A stretch of DNA of 64,000 nt. It comes from Sediminicoccus sp. KRV36. Its GTDB lineage: Bacteria; Pseudomonadota; Alphaproteobacteria; Acetobacterales; Acetobacteraceae. Location of the stretch: positions 1,302,001 through 1,366,000 of the forward strand of contig NZ_CP085081.1 in the NCBI RefSeq assembly GCF_023243115.1, in the 5' to 3' direction. The stretch's first letter is position 1, and every line of letters begins with the position of its first letter. Under the pieces are notes generated by a model. It saw nothing but the letters and a program-made list of their open reading frames with translations, did not search any database and was not told the DNA's origin. The position numbers and the translations under genes were made by a program. Positions 1 through 8,556 of the stretch are shown here, piece by piece.

Positions 1-407
1 CGGAAGCACTGACCGAAGTGCTGGCGGGCCGCATCGATTCGACGCTGACGGATTTCGCGGCGGGGCTGGCCCAGGTGCGCGAAGGCCGCGTGCGGGCGCT
101 GGGGGTCACCACGCCAGGCGCCTTCCCGCTGGCGCCGGAAATCCCGCCCATCTCCGCCACGGTGCCCGGATACGAGCTGACAGTGTGGTTTGGCCTCGCA
201 TCGCCCGCTGGCACGCCAGCGCCAGTGGTGGCGCGCTTCAGCGAGGCGCTCACCAAGGTGCTCGGCCTGCCCGAGGTGCGTGAGCGGCTGGGCCGCCTTG
301 GCTTTGCGCCGCGCGCGATGCCGCCGGAGCAATGGCGTGACTATCTGCAAAGCCAGATCACCACCTTCACGCGACTGGCGCGCGAAGTCGGCCTGGAGCC
401 TTCGTGA
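1..407 (+). CDS. Bug/TctC-family periplasmic solute-binding protein, C-terminal part
   Basis: Open at the left edge; 134 residues and the stop codon are visible. Periplasmic receptor of the Bug family, which binds carboxylates and other small organic solutes for tripartite tricarboxylate transporters or acts as an orphan sensor. The visible part is the C-terminal half of the Venus-flytrap fold: the stretch VREGRVRALGVTTP followed by a P-x-I-P-P-ISATVPGYE segment and a WFGLASPAGTPAPVV segment is the standard family ending (replaced-name: 'G.lralAvt...r....PdvPT..E.G.pgye...W.gl.aPagTP'). The signal peptide and the N-terminal FPPGG-type motif lie outside the window. No tctA or tctB membrane gene follows; 68 bases further on an unrelated gene begins. 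The ligand cannot be predicted. Confidence 0.85.
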   Translation, partial: EALTEVLAGRIDSTLTDFAAGLAQVREGRVRALGVTTPGAFPLAPEIPPISATVPGYELTVWFGLASPAGTPAPVVARFSEALTKVLGLPEVRERLGRLGFAPRAMPPEQWRDYLQSQITTFTRLAREVGLEPS

Positions 408-475
408 TCGCTGCAGCTTTGAAAACGCGATACGGCCTTCCCTGATCCCTCCCTCTCCTCGAAAAGGTCGAATTG

Positions 476-1468
476 ATGCGCCGACTGATGTTGCTTCTGG
501 CCTTGATCCTGCCTGCGCCCATGGCGTCCGCGCAGCCGCAACGCCAGCCCGCACCCGCGGGTGATGTCGCCGGTGGGCGGGATCATCCGCTGGTGGGGCG
601 CTACCAGGGCGCCACGCTGCGCTTCTACCGCCAGCGCGACTATGAGGAGTTGCGCCTGGTGAACCGTCCCTCCCTCTCGCGGGATGTGCGGGAGCAGGGT
701 GCCCAACGCCATGAACGCAACAGCATCGCCGTGGCTGGCCGGGCAACCCGCCTGCGCTATGAGGGGCCGGAGGGGCGCTCGGCGCTGGAGGTGCTGCGCA
801 ACCATCAGGAGCGGCTGCGGGCCAATGGCTTTGAGATTGCCTTCGAGTGCCGAGGTGCTGATTGCGGCACCCCGCCGGACCACTGGAGTGCCGTGGTCAA
901 CGCGGTGCCGCAGCCGCCCGCCCACGGCATGACGCCGGGCTGGGCCACGCAGAGCTACAGCTTCGCGAGGCTCGCGCGGCCGGAGGGGGATGTGTTCGTG
1001 TCGATCCTCGCCGTGGATTACCAAAGCCGCAGCAACATCCTGGTGGATGTGGTGGAGGCAAGGCCGATGGAGGCGGGGCGTATCGTTTTCATCGATGCCT
1101 CGGCCATGCAGCAATCGGTCGAACGCACCGGGCGGGTGGCGCTTTACGGCGTGCTGTTCGCCACGGATTCGGCCGATATCCAGCCGGCCTCACGCCCGAC
1201 GCTGGAGGAGATCGCGCGCTTCCTGCGCGCCAATGCCACGATGAATGTGGTGATCACCGGCCATACCGACTCCCAGGGCAGCTTCGAGCATAACCTCGGC
1301 CTCTCGATGCGGCGGGCGCAAAGCGTGATTGCGTCATTGACGCGGGAGTTCCAGATCGCGCCCGCGCGGCTCACGCCCTTTGGGGCGGGCATGGCCTCCC
1401 CGGTGGCGAGCAATGACAATGACGCAGGCCGGCAGCAGAATCGCCGGGTGGAAATCGTGAAGCGCTGA
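476..1468 (+). CDS. OmpA-family outer membrane protein with DUF4892-like N-terminal domain
   Basis: 330 residues. The first 20 residues (MRRLMLLLALILPAPMASAQ) form a clear Sec signal peptide. Residues about 35-200 resemble the DUF4892 region found in front of OmpA domains; residues about 225-330 are an OmpA/MotB peptidoglycan-binding domain with the diagnostic GHTDSQGS motif, the R-A-Q-S-V helix and the closing NRRVEIV. Its likely job is to link the outer membrane non-covalently to peptidoglycan. The ATG at 476 is preferred over a TTG at 473 because AAAGG (463-467) lies 8 bases upstream. The stop codon sits inside a perfect hairpin (1459-1485). The gene converges on the next one. The DUF4892 match is from memory of the family pattern and is less certain than the OmpA part. 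Confidence 0.85.
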   Translation: MRRLMLLLALILPAPMASAQPQRQPAPAGDVAGGRDHPLVGRYQGATLRFYRQRDYEELRLVNRPSLSRDVREQGAQRHERNSIAVAGRATRLRYEGPEGRSALEVLRNHQERLRANGFEIAFECRGADCGTPPDHWSAVVNAVPQPPAHGMTPGWATQSYSFARLARPEGDVFVSILAVDYQSRSNILVDVVEARPMEAGRIVFIDASAMQQSVERTGRVALYGVLFATDSADIQPASRPTLEEIARFLRANATMNVVITGHTDSQGSFEHNLGLSMRRAQSVIASLTREFQIAPARLTPFGAGMASPVASNDNDAGRQQNRRVEIVKR

Positions 1469-1485
1469 GGGCCACTCAGCGCTTC
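1459..1485. terminator. Hairpin between convergent genes, possible bidirectional terminator
   Basis: Perfect 11-bp inverted repeat GAAGCGCTGAG / CTCAGCGCTTC with a 5-base loop, overlapping the stop codon of the OmpA-like gene and lying 8 bases before the end of the convergent reductase gene. There is no run of T on either side, so it is a structural terminator at best. Confidence 0.5.
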
Positions 1486-1492
1486 ACTTCGC

Positions 1493-2368
1493 TTACGCGA
1501 CCTTGTGGTTCGCCATGGCTTCGAGCGCCTGCACGAGGCCCGAATGATCCCACTGGCTGCCGCCCATGGCCGCGCAGGCTGAGAAAAGCTGCTGCGCGGA
1601 GGCGGTGTTCGGCAGCGCCACACCCAGTTCCTTGGCCGATTGCAGCGCCAGGTTCAGGTCCTTCTGGTGCAGTTCGATCCGGAAGCCCGGGTTGAAGGTG
1701 CGGTTGATCATCCGCTCGGCATGCACTTCCAGGATGCGGCTATTGGCAAAGCCGCCCATCAGCGCGGCACGCACCTTGGCCGGGTCGGCGCCCGCCTTGC
1801 TGGCGAAGACCAGGGCTTCGGCCACGGCCTCGATATTGAGGGCAACGATGATCTGATTCGCGACCTTGGTGACCTGGCCCGCGCCGTTTTCACCCACCAG
1901 CGTGATGTTCTTGCCCATCGCCTGGAACAGCGGCAGGGCGCGGTCGAAGGCCGCCTGCGAAGCGCCGATCATGATGGTCAGCGCGGCGTTCTTCGCGCCG
2001 ATCTCGCCACCCGAAACGGGGGCGTCGATGTAGTCGCAGCCCAGCGCGTTGACCTTGGCCGCGAAATCCTTGGTCGCCGTCGGGCTGATGGAGGACATGT
2101 CGATCACCAGCTTGCCGGCCGAAAGCCCGGCCGCCACGCCATTCGCGCCGAACAGCACGCGCTCCACATCCGGCGTATCGGGCACCATGATGATGATGAT
2201 CTCGGCCGCCTTGGCCACGGCCGTGGCATCGGCGAAGATGGTGAAGGCGGCGCGCGCCTCGGCGGTGAGCGAGGCACGCTCGGGGGCGATGATCGTATGG
2301 CCCGCCTTGACGAGGTTTTGCGCCATGGGCAGGCCCATGATGCCGAGGCCGATGAAACCGATATTCAT
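1493..2368 (-). CDS. glxR: 2-hydroxy-3-oxopropionate (tartronate semialdehyde) reductase
   Basis: 291 residues, the usual length. NAD(P)H-dependent reduction of tartronate semialdehyde to D-glycerate in glyoxylate and hydroxypyruvate use; cytosolic. The N-terminus IGFIGLGIMGLPMAQNLVKAG is the beta-hydroxyacid dehydrogenase Rossmann motif (residues 3-23). The substrate loop APVSGGEIGA (about 122-131) and the catalytic lysine in GQVTKVANQ (about 170) are present. Upstream on the same strand is hydroxypyruvate isomerase, whose product is tartronate semialdehyde, so the two genes make consecutive steps. The 91-base gap between them means they may be co-transcribed but not translationally coupled. 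3-hydroxyisobutyrate dehydrogenase is the alternative reading of the fold, made less likely by the neighbour. Confidence 0.88.
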   Translation of the reverse strand: MNIGFIGLGIMGLPMAQNLVKAGHTIIAPERASLTAEARAAFTIFADATAVAKAAEIIIIMVPDTPDVERVLFGANGVAAGLSAGKLVIDMSSISPTATKDFAAKVNALGCDYIDAPVSGGEIGAKNAALTIMIGASQAAFDRALPLFQAMGKNITLVGENGAGQVTKVANQIIVALNIEAVAEALVFASKAGADPAKVRAALMGGFANSRILEVHAERMINRTFNPGFRIELHQKDLNLALQSAKELGVALPNTASAQQLFSACAAMGGSQWDHSGLVQALEAMANHKVA

Positions 2369-2459
2369 GTGGGGACGTGTCCTTTGTTCTCAGGAAGTGG
2401 GGGGGCGTCTGGTGACCAAAGCGCCGATTGGCGCGCAGATCTGAACCAGCCGGATGCGG

Positions 2460-3242
2460 CTAACCCGCGCGATGCTTGGCGAACCAGCCGAGCCCGGCCA
2501 CCGTCTCACCCTTCGGGCGATACTCGCAGCCGATCCAGCCGCGGAAGCCGCTCGCGTCAATCGCGTTGAAGACGAAATCCCAGTTCACCTCGCCCGTGCC
2601 AGGCTCATTGCGGCCAGGATTATCGGCCACCTGCATGTGCGCGATATAGGGCAGCAACTCGGCTGCCTTGCGCGCCACATCACCCTCGGTGATCTGGCAG
2701 TGGTACAGGTCGAATTGCAGGCCGACGCGATCCATGCCGAGCCCGTCAATGATCCGCGTGGCCTCCTTGGTGGTGTTCAGGAAGAAGCCTGGAATGTCGC
2801 GGTGGTTGATTGGTTCGATCACCGGCTTCACGCCGAGTTTCGCGCATTCCTCGGCGGCGAAGTCGAGATTGGCGGCATAGGTGGAGAGTAGCGTGTCGCG
2901 CGCGGCACCAGCCGGCGTCAGGCCGGCCATGACATGCAGGCGGGGGCATTTCAGCGCGGCACTGTATTCAAGGGCGCGCTTGATGCCCTCACGGAATTCG
3001 GCGCGGCGTTCGGGCAGGCAGGCCATGCCGCGTTCACCCGCATTCCAGTCACCCGGGGGCGCGTTGAACAGGACATTGGCGAGGCCGTTGCCTTCCAGCC
3101 GCCTGGCGATTTCGGCGGCCGGATGCTCATAGGGAAAGAGGAATTCCACCGCCTCGAAACCGGCCGCCCGGGCGGCGGCGAAGCGGTCAAGAAACGGCAC
3201 TTCGTTGAACATCATGGAGATGTTCGCCGCGAATTTCGGCAT
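2460..3242 (-). CDS. hyi: Hydroxypyruvate isomerase (TIM-barrel, Hyi family)
   Basis: 260 residues. Interconverts hydroxypyruvate and tartronate semialdehyde. Xylose-isomerase-like TIM barrel: start MPKFAANISMMFNEVPFLDR is typical of Hyi, the metal/catalytic glutamates lie in VIEPINHRDIPGF (about 141) and in the C-terminal IGCEYRPKG (about 241), and HVMAGL and QFDLYHCQ strands are conserved. The reading frame stays open 34 codons further upstream, but the family start is at 3242. It lies between glxR and the serine-glyoxylate aminotransferase gene, all reading leftward, giving a route serine -> hydroxypyruvate -> tartronate semialdehyde -> glycerate. Confidence 0.88.
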   Translation of the reverse strand: MPKFAANISMMFNEVPFLDRFAAARAAGFEAVEFLFPYEHPAAEIARRLEGNGLANVLFNAPPGDWNAGERGMACLPERRAEFREGIKRALEYSAALKCPRLHVMAGLTPAGAARDTLLSTYAANLDFAAEECAKLGVKPVIEPINHRDIPGFFLNTTKEATRIIDGLGMDRVGLQFDLYHCQITEGDVARKAAELLPYIAHMQVADNPGRNEPGTGEVNWDFVFNAIDASGFRGWIGCEYRPKGETVAGLGWFAKHRAG

Positions 3243-3374
3243 TGTTTCCACCCTCAGACGCCGGGCGCCGCTTGCGGCGGCTTGGCTTAGCGCCCCGGCG
3301 GTCCCTTTGGTTGTTGATCCTGCACGGGCGCCGCCGGACGGCATGCGCCCGGAGACGTTCCCCGGTTGGACGCT

Positions 3375-4559
3375 TTAAGCGTTTCCGCTCAGATAATCCA
3401 TCGCCGCGCGCACGCCTTCCGGCTTGTGCGGAATGCCCGCGATGCGCAGCCCCATCTCGATGCCGGTCAGCGTGCCCATCAGCTGCAATTCGCCGATATC
3501 GCCCAGATGGCCGATGCGGAAGACGCGGTCATTCAACTGGCCGAGGCCATTGCCCAGCGACATGTTGAATTTCTCGACGATCGCCGCGCGCAGGCCATTG
3601 GCGCTGTGGCCTTCCGGCAGGCGTACGGCCGTCAGTACGGAGGAATAGTGGCGCGGCTCCTGGCATTGGATCTCCATGCCCCAGGCGCGCACGGCGCGGC
3701 GCGTGGCCTCGGCCATGCGGTCGTGGCGCGCGAAGACATTGTCGAGCCCTTCCTCGAAGATCATGTCCAGCGCCGTATCCAGCGCGTAGAGCATGTTCGT
3801 CGCCGGCGTATAGGGGAAATAGCCCGTGGCGTTGGATGCGATCATCGGCCCCCAATCCCAGAAGCTGCGCGTCAGCTTCGCCGTCTTGCTGGCTGCGATC
3901 GCCTTGGCCGAAACCGCGTTGAAGGACAGGCCCGGCGGCAGCATCAACCCCTTCTGCGAGCCGGAAACAGTGACATCCACGCCCCATTCATCATGGCGGA
4001 AATCCATGGAGGCGAGGCCACTGATCGTATCCACCAGCAGCAGGGCAGGGTGGCCGGCGGCGTTGATGGCCGCCCGCACCTCGGCGATGCGGCTGGTGCA
4101 GCCCGTGCTCGTCTCGTTGTGGACAACGCAGACGGCCTTGATCTCATGTCCCTTATCGGCGCGCAGATAGGCCTCGATGGCCTCAGGCTCGGCGCCCCGG
4201 CGCCAGTCGCCCTTGAGGAATTCGGGCCGGATGTTCAGCCGCTCGGCCATTTCGCGCCAGAGGCTGGCGAACCAACCCGTCTCGCACATCAGCACGCGGT
4301 CATTCGGGCTGAGCGTGTTCACCAGCGCCGCTTCCCAGGCGCCCGTGCCGGAGGCGGGGAAGATGATGACGTTGCTCTCAGTCTGGAAGATCTTCTTCAC
4401 CTTGCCGAGGATCGAGGCTCCCATCACGCCGAAATCCGGGCCGCGATGATCCATCGTCGGGTTGTCCAGCGCGCGCAGCACGCGGTCCGGCACGTTGGAT
4501 GGCCCCGGGATTTGCAGGAAGTGGCGGCCGGGTGTGGCGCGGGTCTGGAAATAGGCCAT
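3375..4559 (-). CDS. sgaA: Serine--glyoxylate aminotransferase (class V, PLP)
   Basis: 394 residues. Transfers the amino group of serine to glyoxylate, giving hydroxypyruvate and glycine. Class-V aminotransferase fold: N-terminal GRHFLQIPGPSNVP and NPTMDHRGPDF, the PLP aspartate in LLLVDTISGLASMDF, and the Schiff-base lysine in VSGSQKGLMLPPG (about residue 203). AGGAGG at 4569-4574 lies 9 bases before the ATG at 4559, which fixes the start although the frame is open further upstream. It heads a leftward cluster with hyi and glxR and is divergent from a FAD/Fe-S hydroxyacid dehydrogenase; the 127-base gap must hold both promoters. Confidence 0.9.
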   Translation of the reverse strand: MAYFQTRATPGRHFLQIPGPSNVPDRVLRALDNPTMDHRGPDFGVMGASILGKVKKIFQTESNVIIFPASGTGAWEAALVNTLSPNDRVLMCETGWFASLWREMAERLNIRPEFLKGDWRRGAEPEAIEAYLRADKGHEIKAVCVVHNETSTGCTSRIAEVRAAINAAGHPALLLVDTISGLASMDFRHDEWGVDVTVSGSQKGLMLPPGLSFNAVSAKAIAASKTAKLTRSFWDWGPMIASNATGYFPYTPATNMLYALDTALDMIFEEGLDNVFARHDRMAEATRRAVRAWGMEIQCQEPRHYSSVLTAVRLPEGHSANGLRAAIVEKFNMSLGNGLGQLNDRVFRIGHLGDIGELQLMGTLTGIEMGLRIAGIPHKPEGVRAAMDYLSGNA

Positions 4560-4686
4560 GGGTGGATTCCTCCTGGGTTGACCTCTCATGCCCCGAACCG
4601 GCGTCTTCTGCCAATGAGTTCGGCTTGTGCGGCCGATGAGGATTATGCATCTGACGCGACGCGCGTGGCGCGGTAGAAGGTCGGGC

Positions 4687-7545
4687 ATGAACGCCATCAC
4701 ACCCCGCATCGGAGATTCCCGCCTGGCCGAGAGGCTGCGTCGAGAGACGGAAGGGGAAGTGCGCTTCACCCCCGCCGACCGCGGCCGCTACGCGACGGAT
4801 GCGAGCATCTACCAGGTCGAGCCCATCGGCGTCCTGGTGCCGAAAACCGCGGCCGATGTGGAGGCCGCCATGGCCATTTGCCGCGAGGAGGGCATCCCCA
4901 TCCTGCCGCGCGGCGGCGGTACCAGCCAATGCGGCCAGACCGTCAACCGCGCGCTGGTGCTGGACTGCACCAAGCATCTGCGCCGCGTGCTGAGCGTGGA
5001 GGGCGACACGGCGCGCGTGGAGCCCGGCATCACGCTCGGCGCGCTGAACGAGGCGCTGAAAACTTCGGGGAAATTCTTCCCGGTGGACCCCAGCACCTGG
5101 CAGCGCTGCACCATCGGCGGCATGGCGGGGAATAATTCCTGCGGCTCCAAATCTATCCGCTACGGGCTGATGGCCGATAATGTGCGCGCGATTGACGCCA
5201 TCCTCGCCGATGGCTCACGCCATGTGTTCGGCGAGAACGCTCCCAACACCGACCTCGTCGCGCGGCTGCACCGCCTGGGTGAGCGCGAGGCCGCCGAGAT
5301 CGCAGAGAAATTCCCCGCGCAGCTGCGCCGTGTCGGCGGCTACAACCTCGATGCGCTGACGCCTGATGCGCGCCTGCATGGCCGTGGCAACCTCGCCCGC
5401 CTTCTGGTCGGCAGCGAGGGAACGCTGGCCTTCTCGGCGGCGCTTGATCTCAAGCTCTGGCCGATCAAGCCGCGCAAGGTGGTGGGCATCTGCCAGTTCC
5501 CGAGCTTCCGCCGCGCCATGGAGGCGTCCAAGCATCTGGTGACGCTCGACCCCGAGGCGGTCGAGCTGGTGGACCGCACCATGATTGATCTGGGGCGTTC
5601 CATCCCGATCTATCGAGCGACGATCGACCAGATGCTGATCGGCGAGCCGGACAGCCTGCTGATCGTCGAATTCCATGGTGATGATGGCGCGAAGCTCACG
5701 CGCCAGCTGGCCTCGCTCGATGAGATGATGGGCGATCTCGGCCTGCCGGGCCAAGTGGTGCATGCCATCGACGCCGGTTTCCAGGCCGCCATCGCGGAGG
5801 TGCGTGAGGCCGGCCTCAACATCATGATGAGCATGAAGAACGACGCGAAGCCCGTCAGCTTCATCGAGGATGCGGCGGTCTCCCTCGAAGACCTCCCCGA
5901 CTATACCGAGCGTCTGACGGCCGTGTTCGACGAATATGGTGTGAAGGGCACCTGGTATGCCCATGCGAGCGTCGGGTGCCTGCATGTCCGCCCCGTGCTG
6001 AACATGAAGGAGGGCGGCGATGTGCGGAAGATGCGCGAGATCGCCGAGCGCTGCTTCGCCCTCGTGCGCGAATACAAGGGCAGCCATTCGGGCGAGCATG
6101 GCGACGGCATCGTCCGCTCCGAATTTCATGAGAGCATGTTCGGCCCCCGCATCGTGCGCGCCTTCGAGGCGGTGAAGGATGAATTCGATCCGGAAGGCCT
6201 GCTGAACCCCGGCCGCGTGGTGCGCCCCCCACGCATGGATGACCGCAGCCTGTTCCGTTATCCGCCCGACTACACGCCACTCCGTGATGTGAAGCCCGTG
6301 CTGGATTGGTCGGCGCATCCCGGCCCTCAGGCGGGTTTTCTGGGCGCCGTGGAGATGTGCAACAACAATGGCACCTGCCGGAAATTCGACGCCAATGTGA
6401 TGTGCCCGAGCTATCGCGTCACACGCGATGAGCAGCATCTGACGCGTGGCCGCGCCAATACGCTGCGGCTGGCACTCACTGGCCAGATTCCGGGCGGCAT
6501 TGCGAGCGCTGAGGTGCAGGAGGCGATGTCGCTCTGCGTCTCCTGCAAGGGCTGCAAGCGCGAATGCCCGACCGGCGTGGACATGGCGCGCATGAAGATC
6601 GAGGTGCTGGCCGCCCGCAACGCGCAGCAGGGCGTGCCGCTGAAGGACAGGCTGATCGCCTATCTGCCGGTGATCGCGCGCTATGCCCGCTTTGCCCCCT
6701 GGCTGGCCAATCTGCGCGATACCGTGCCGGGCCTCGCCAGGCTTTCGGAGAGGTTCCTCGGCCTCGCCGCCGGCCGCAGCCTGCCGCGCTTCCGCGGCGA
6801 TGTGTTCCGCGATGAGGAAGCCCGCGCCGGCGAAGGGCGCGAAGTCCTGCTCTTTGGCGATACCTTCAACCGTTATTTCGAGCCGGAAAATCTCCGCGCC
6901 GCCGTGCGTGTGCTGGTGGCCTCCGGCTACAGCGTGAAGCCAGCCATGGGAGATGATGCGCGGCCCCTGTGCTGCGGCCGCACCTATCTGGCGGCCGGCA
7001 TGGTGGAGCAGGCCCGCGCCGAAGCCCGCCGCACCCTCGCGGCACTGGCGCATTCCGATGCGCCGGTGCTCGGGTTGGAACCCTCCTGCCTGATGACGCT
7101 GCGGGATGAATTCATGGCCATGCTGCCGGGCCCGGAGAGTGAGGCCCTGGCCAGCCGCGCCTTCCTCGTCACCGAATTCCTGGAGGCCGAGGGCACTCTG
7201 CCGGCGCTCAAGCCCGTTGCGGCGGCGGCGCATATCCACGGGCATTGCCACCAGAAGGCCTTCGGCGCCTTCCCAGCCGCCGTTAAGGCGCTGCGCCGCG
7301 TGCCGGGCATGGAAGCGCGGCCCATCGCCTCTTCGTGTTGCGGGATGGCCGGCGCCTTTGGCTATGAGGCAAAGAACCTCGAAGCCTCCAAGGCCATGGC
7401 GGAGCTGTCGCTGTTGCCGGCCGTGCGCGCCGCCGCGCCAGGTGACGTGATCGTGGCGGATGGCACATCCTGCCGGCATCAGATCAGTGACCTCAGCGGG
7501 CGTGAGGCGTTGCACTCCATTCGCATCCTGGACAAAGCCTTGTGA
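4687..7545 (+). CDS. FAD-linked oxidase / 4Fe-4S / CCG-domain 2-hydroxyacid dehydrogenase (YdiJ/GlcD-type fusion)
   Basis: 952 residues. A single-chain fusion of a GlcD-like flavoprotein and a GlcF-like iron-sulfur protein. Residues about 40-220 are the PCMH-type FAD domain (PRGGGTSQCGQ, GGMAGNNSCGSKS), 230-510 the FAD-oxidase C domain ending in GSHSGEHGDGIVRSE and LLNPGRVV. Residues about 555-640 hold iron-sulfur cysteines (CNNNGTC, MCPSYR, CVSCKGCKRECPTG), and the C-terminus has CCG-domain motifs (LEPSC, HGHCHQKAF, SSCCGMAGAFG). It oxidises a 2-hydroxy acid (glycolate, D-lactate or D-2-hydroxyglutarate) and passes electrons to a membrane carrier. Divergent from sgaA, so glycolate feeding the glyoxylate pool is a fair guess. 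The ATG at 4687 matches the family start. The exact substrate is not shown by the sequence. Confidence 0.88.
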   Translation: MNAITPRIGDSRLAERLRRETEGEVRFTPADRGRYATDASIYQVEPIGVLVPKTAADVEAAMAICREEGIPILPRGGGTSQCGQTVNRALVLDCTKHLRRVLSVEGDTARVEPGITLGALNEALKTSGKFFPVDPSTWQRCTIGGMAGNNSCGSKSIRYGLMADNVRAIDAILADGSRHVFGENAPNTDLVARLHRLGEREAAEIAEKFPAQLRRVGGYNLDALTPDARLHGRGNLARLLVGSEGTLAFSAALDLKLWPIKPRKVVGICQFPSFRRAMEASKHLVTLDPEAVELVDRTMIDLGRSIPIYRATIDQMLIGEPDSLLIVEFHGDDGAKLTRQLASLDEMMGDLGLPGQVVHAIDAGFQAAIAEVREAGLNIMMSMKNDAKPVSFIEDAAVSLEDLPDYTERLTAVFDEYGVKGTWYAHASVGCLHVRPVLNMKEGGDVRKMREIAERCFALVREYKGSHSGEHGDGIVRSEFHESMFGPRIVRAFEAVKDEFDPEGLLNPGRVVRPPRMDDRSLFRYPPDYTPLRDVKPVLDWSAHPGPQAGFLGAVEMCNNNGTCRKFDANVMCPSYRVTRDEQHLTRGRANTLRLALTGQIPGGIASAEVQEAMSLCVSCKGCKRECPTGVDMARMKIEVLAARNAQQGVPLKDRLIAYLPVIARYARFAPWLANLRDTVPGLARLSERFLGLAAGRSLPRFRGDVFRDEEARAGEGREVLLFGDTFNRYFEPENLRAAVRVLVASGYSVKPAMGDDARPLCCGRTYLAAGMVEQARAEARRTLAALAHSDAPVLGLEPSCLMTLRDEFMAMLPGPESEALASRAFLVTEFLEAEGTLPALKPVAAAAHIHGHCHQKAFGAFPAAVKALRRVPGMEARPIASSCCGMAGAFGYEAKNLEASKAMAELSLLPAVRAAAPGDVIVADGTSCRHQISDLSGREALHSIRILDKAL

Positions 7546-7559
7546 CGATGGAGCCCCCC

Positions 7560-8126
7560 ATGAAGGACATCCTCGACTTCTGGTTCGCCGATGGGCCGAA
7601 CACGCCGCGTGAGGCCTGGTTCAAGAAGGACCCGGCCTTCGACGCCGAAATCGCCGGTCGTTTCGGGCCTTTCGTCGCCCCCGCGCGGGAGGGCAGGCTC
7701 GATGCCTGGGCGGCCACGCCCGAGGGCGCGCTGGCCCTGCTGATCCTGCTGGACCAGTTTCCGCGGAACCTGTTTCGCGGCTCGCCCGAATCTTTCGCCA
7801 GTGACGGGCATGCGCTGGCCCTGGCGCTGCGGATCGTCCTGACCGAGCGGATGGACCTCGCGCTGACACCGACGCAGCGCGTGTTTCTGTATCTGCCCTT
7901 CGAGCATGCGGAAGCGATGGAGGCGCAAAACCTCTCTGTCGCGCTGTTCGAGGGGCTGCGGGATTCGCCGGCCCATGCGGCACCGGGGAAGAGCATCGTC
8001 TATGCCTGGGCGCATCGCGCCGTGATCGCCCGGTTTGGCCGCTTCCCGCACCGCAACGCCATCCTGGGCCGTGCCAGCACGCCGGCCGAATTGGCCTATC
8101 TGGCGCAGCCCGGCGCGGGGTTCTGA
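7560..8126 (+). CDS. DUF924 family protein
   Basis: 188 residues from the ATG at 7560, which has GGAG (7550-7553) 6 bases upstream; a GTG at 7542 that overlaps the preceding stop codon and an ATG at 7548 are alternatives. DUF924 hallmarks are present: IL-DFWF near the N-terminus, W-F-KKDPAFDAEIAGRF, the LILLDQFPRNLFRGS motif (about 58-72), and FLYLPFEHAE. The family folds as a helical TPR-like domain and has no established biochemical role. It follows the hydroxyacid dehydrogenase so closely that the two are probably on one transcript. Confidence 0.85.
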   Translation: MKDILDFWFADGPNTPREAWFKKDPAFDAEIAGRFGPFVAPAREGRLDAWAATPEGALALLILLDQFPRNLFRGSPESFASDGHALALALRIVLTERMDLALTPTQRVFLYLPFEHAEAMEAQNLSVALFEGLRDSPAHAAPGKSIVYAWAHRAVIARFGRFPHRNAILGRASTPAELAYLAQPGAGF

Positions 8127-8141
8127 GCGGCCGGCCGGGGG

Positions 8142-8546
8142 CTAACCCGGGGTCTCTTCCGGCGGATAGTTCAGCTCCACCGCGATGCCGTCCGGGTCAT
8201 GCAGGAATAGCTGCGTCTGGCGGTCGCGGGGGATGACGCGTTCCTCATAGGGCAGGCCGGCCTTGGTCAGGCGCTGCTTCATCTCGGCGAGGCCGGTGCA
8301 GGAAAACGCGATATGGTCGAGCAAGCCGGTGGGGCCGACCACCCGTTCCGGCCAGCCGGCCTCGCGCTGCGGGCGCGGACCGATCAGGTGAACCGTGGGG
8401 ATGCCGCCGCAATAGAGCCAATGCCCCTCAAAGCCGAGCGGCGGGCGGTAGCCTTCCTCCAGCCCCAGCACATCCGAATAAAAGGCGCGGGTGCGCTCCA
8501 GATCCACCGGGCGGATGGTGTAGTGGTTCAGGCCTTCGAGCGGCAT
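8142..8546 (-). CDS. VOC-family (glyoxalase/bleomycin resistance/dioxygenase fold) protein
   Basis: 134 residues. One vicinal-oxygen-chelate module pair: LNHYTIRPVDLERTRAFYSDVLGLEEG at the start supplies the first metal histidine, the central HIAFSCTGL the second, and FLHDPDGIAVELNYP near the end the glutamate. Such proteins bind a divalent metal and act on vicinal oxygens (lyases, isomerases, extradiol dioxygenases); which reaction is not decidable here. A GAGGAG site (8553-8558, reverse strand) lies 6 bases or so before the ATG. Only 10 bases separate it from the upstream acyl-CoA-dehydrogenase-like gene, suggesting a two-gene operon. Confidence 0.82.
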   Translation of the reverse strand: MPLEGLNHYTIRPVDLERTRAFYSDVLGLEEGYRPPLGFEGHWLYCGGIPTVHLIGPRPQREAGWPERVVGPTGLLDHIAFSCTGLAEMKQRLTKAGLPYEERVIPRDRQTQLFLHDPDGIAVELNYPPEETPG

Positions 8547-8556
8547 GGCGTTCTCC

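Noticed and set aside
5215..7515. Leftward open frame of about 770 codons opposite the FAD/Fe-S dehydrogenase
   Set aside because: Antisense shadow; the plus strand carries FAD and iron-sulfur cluster motifs throughout.
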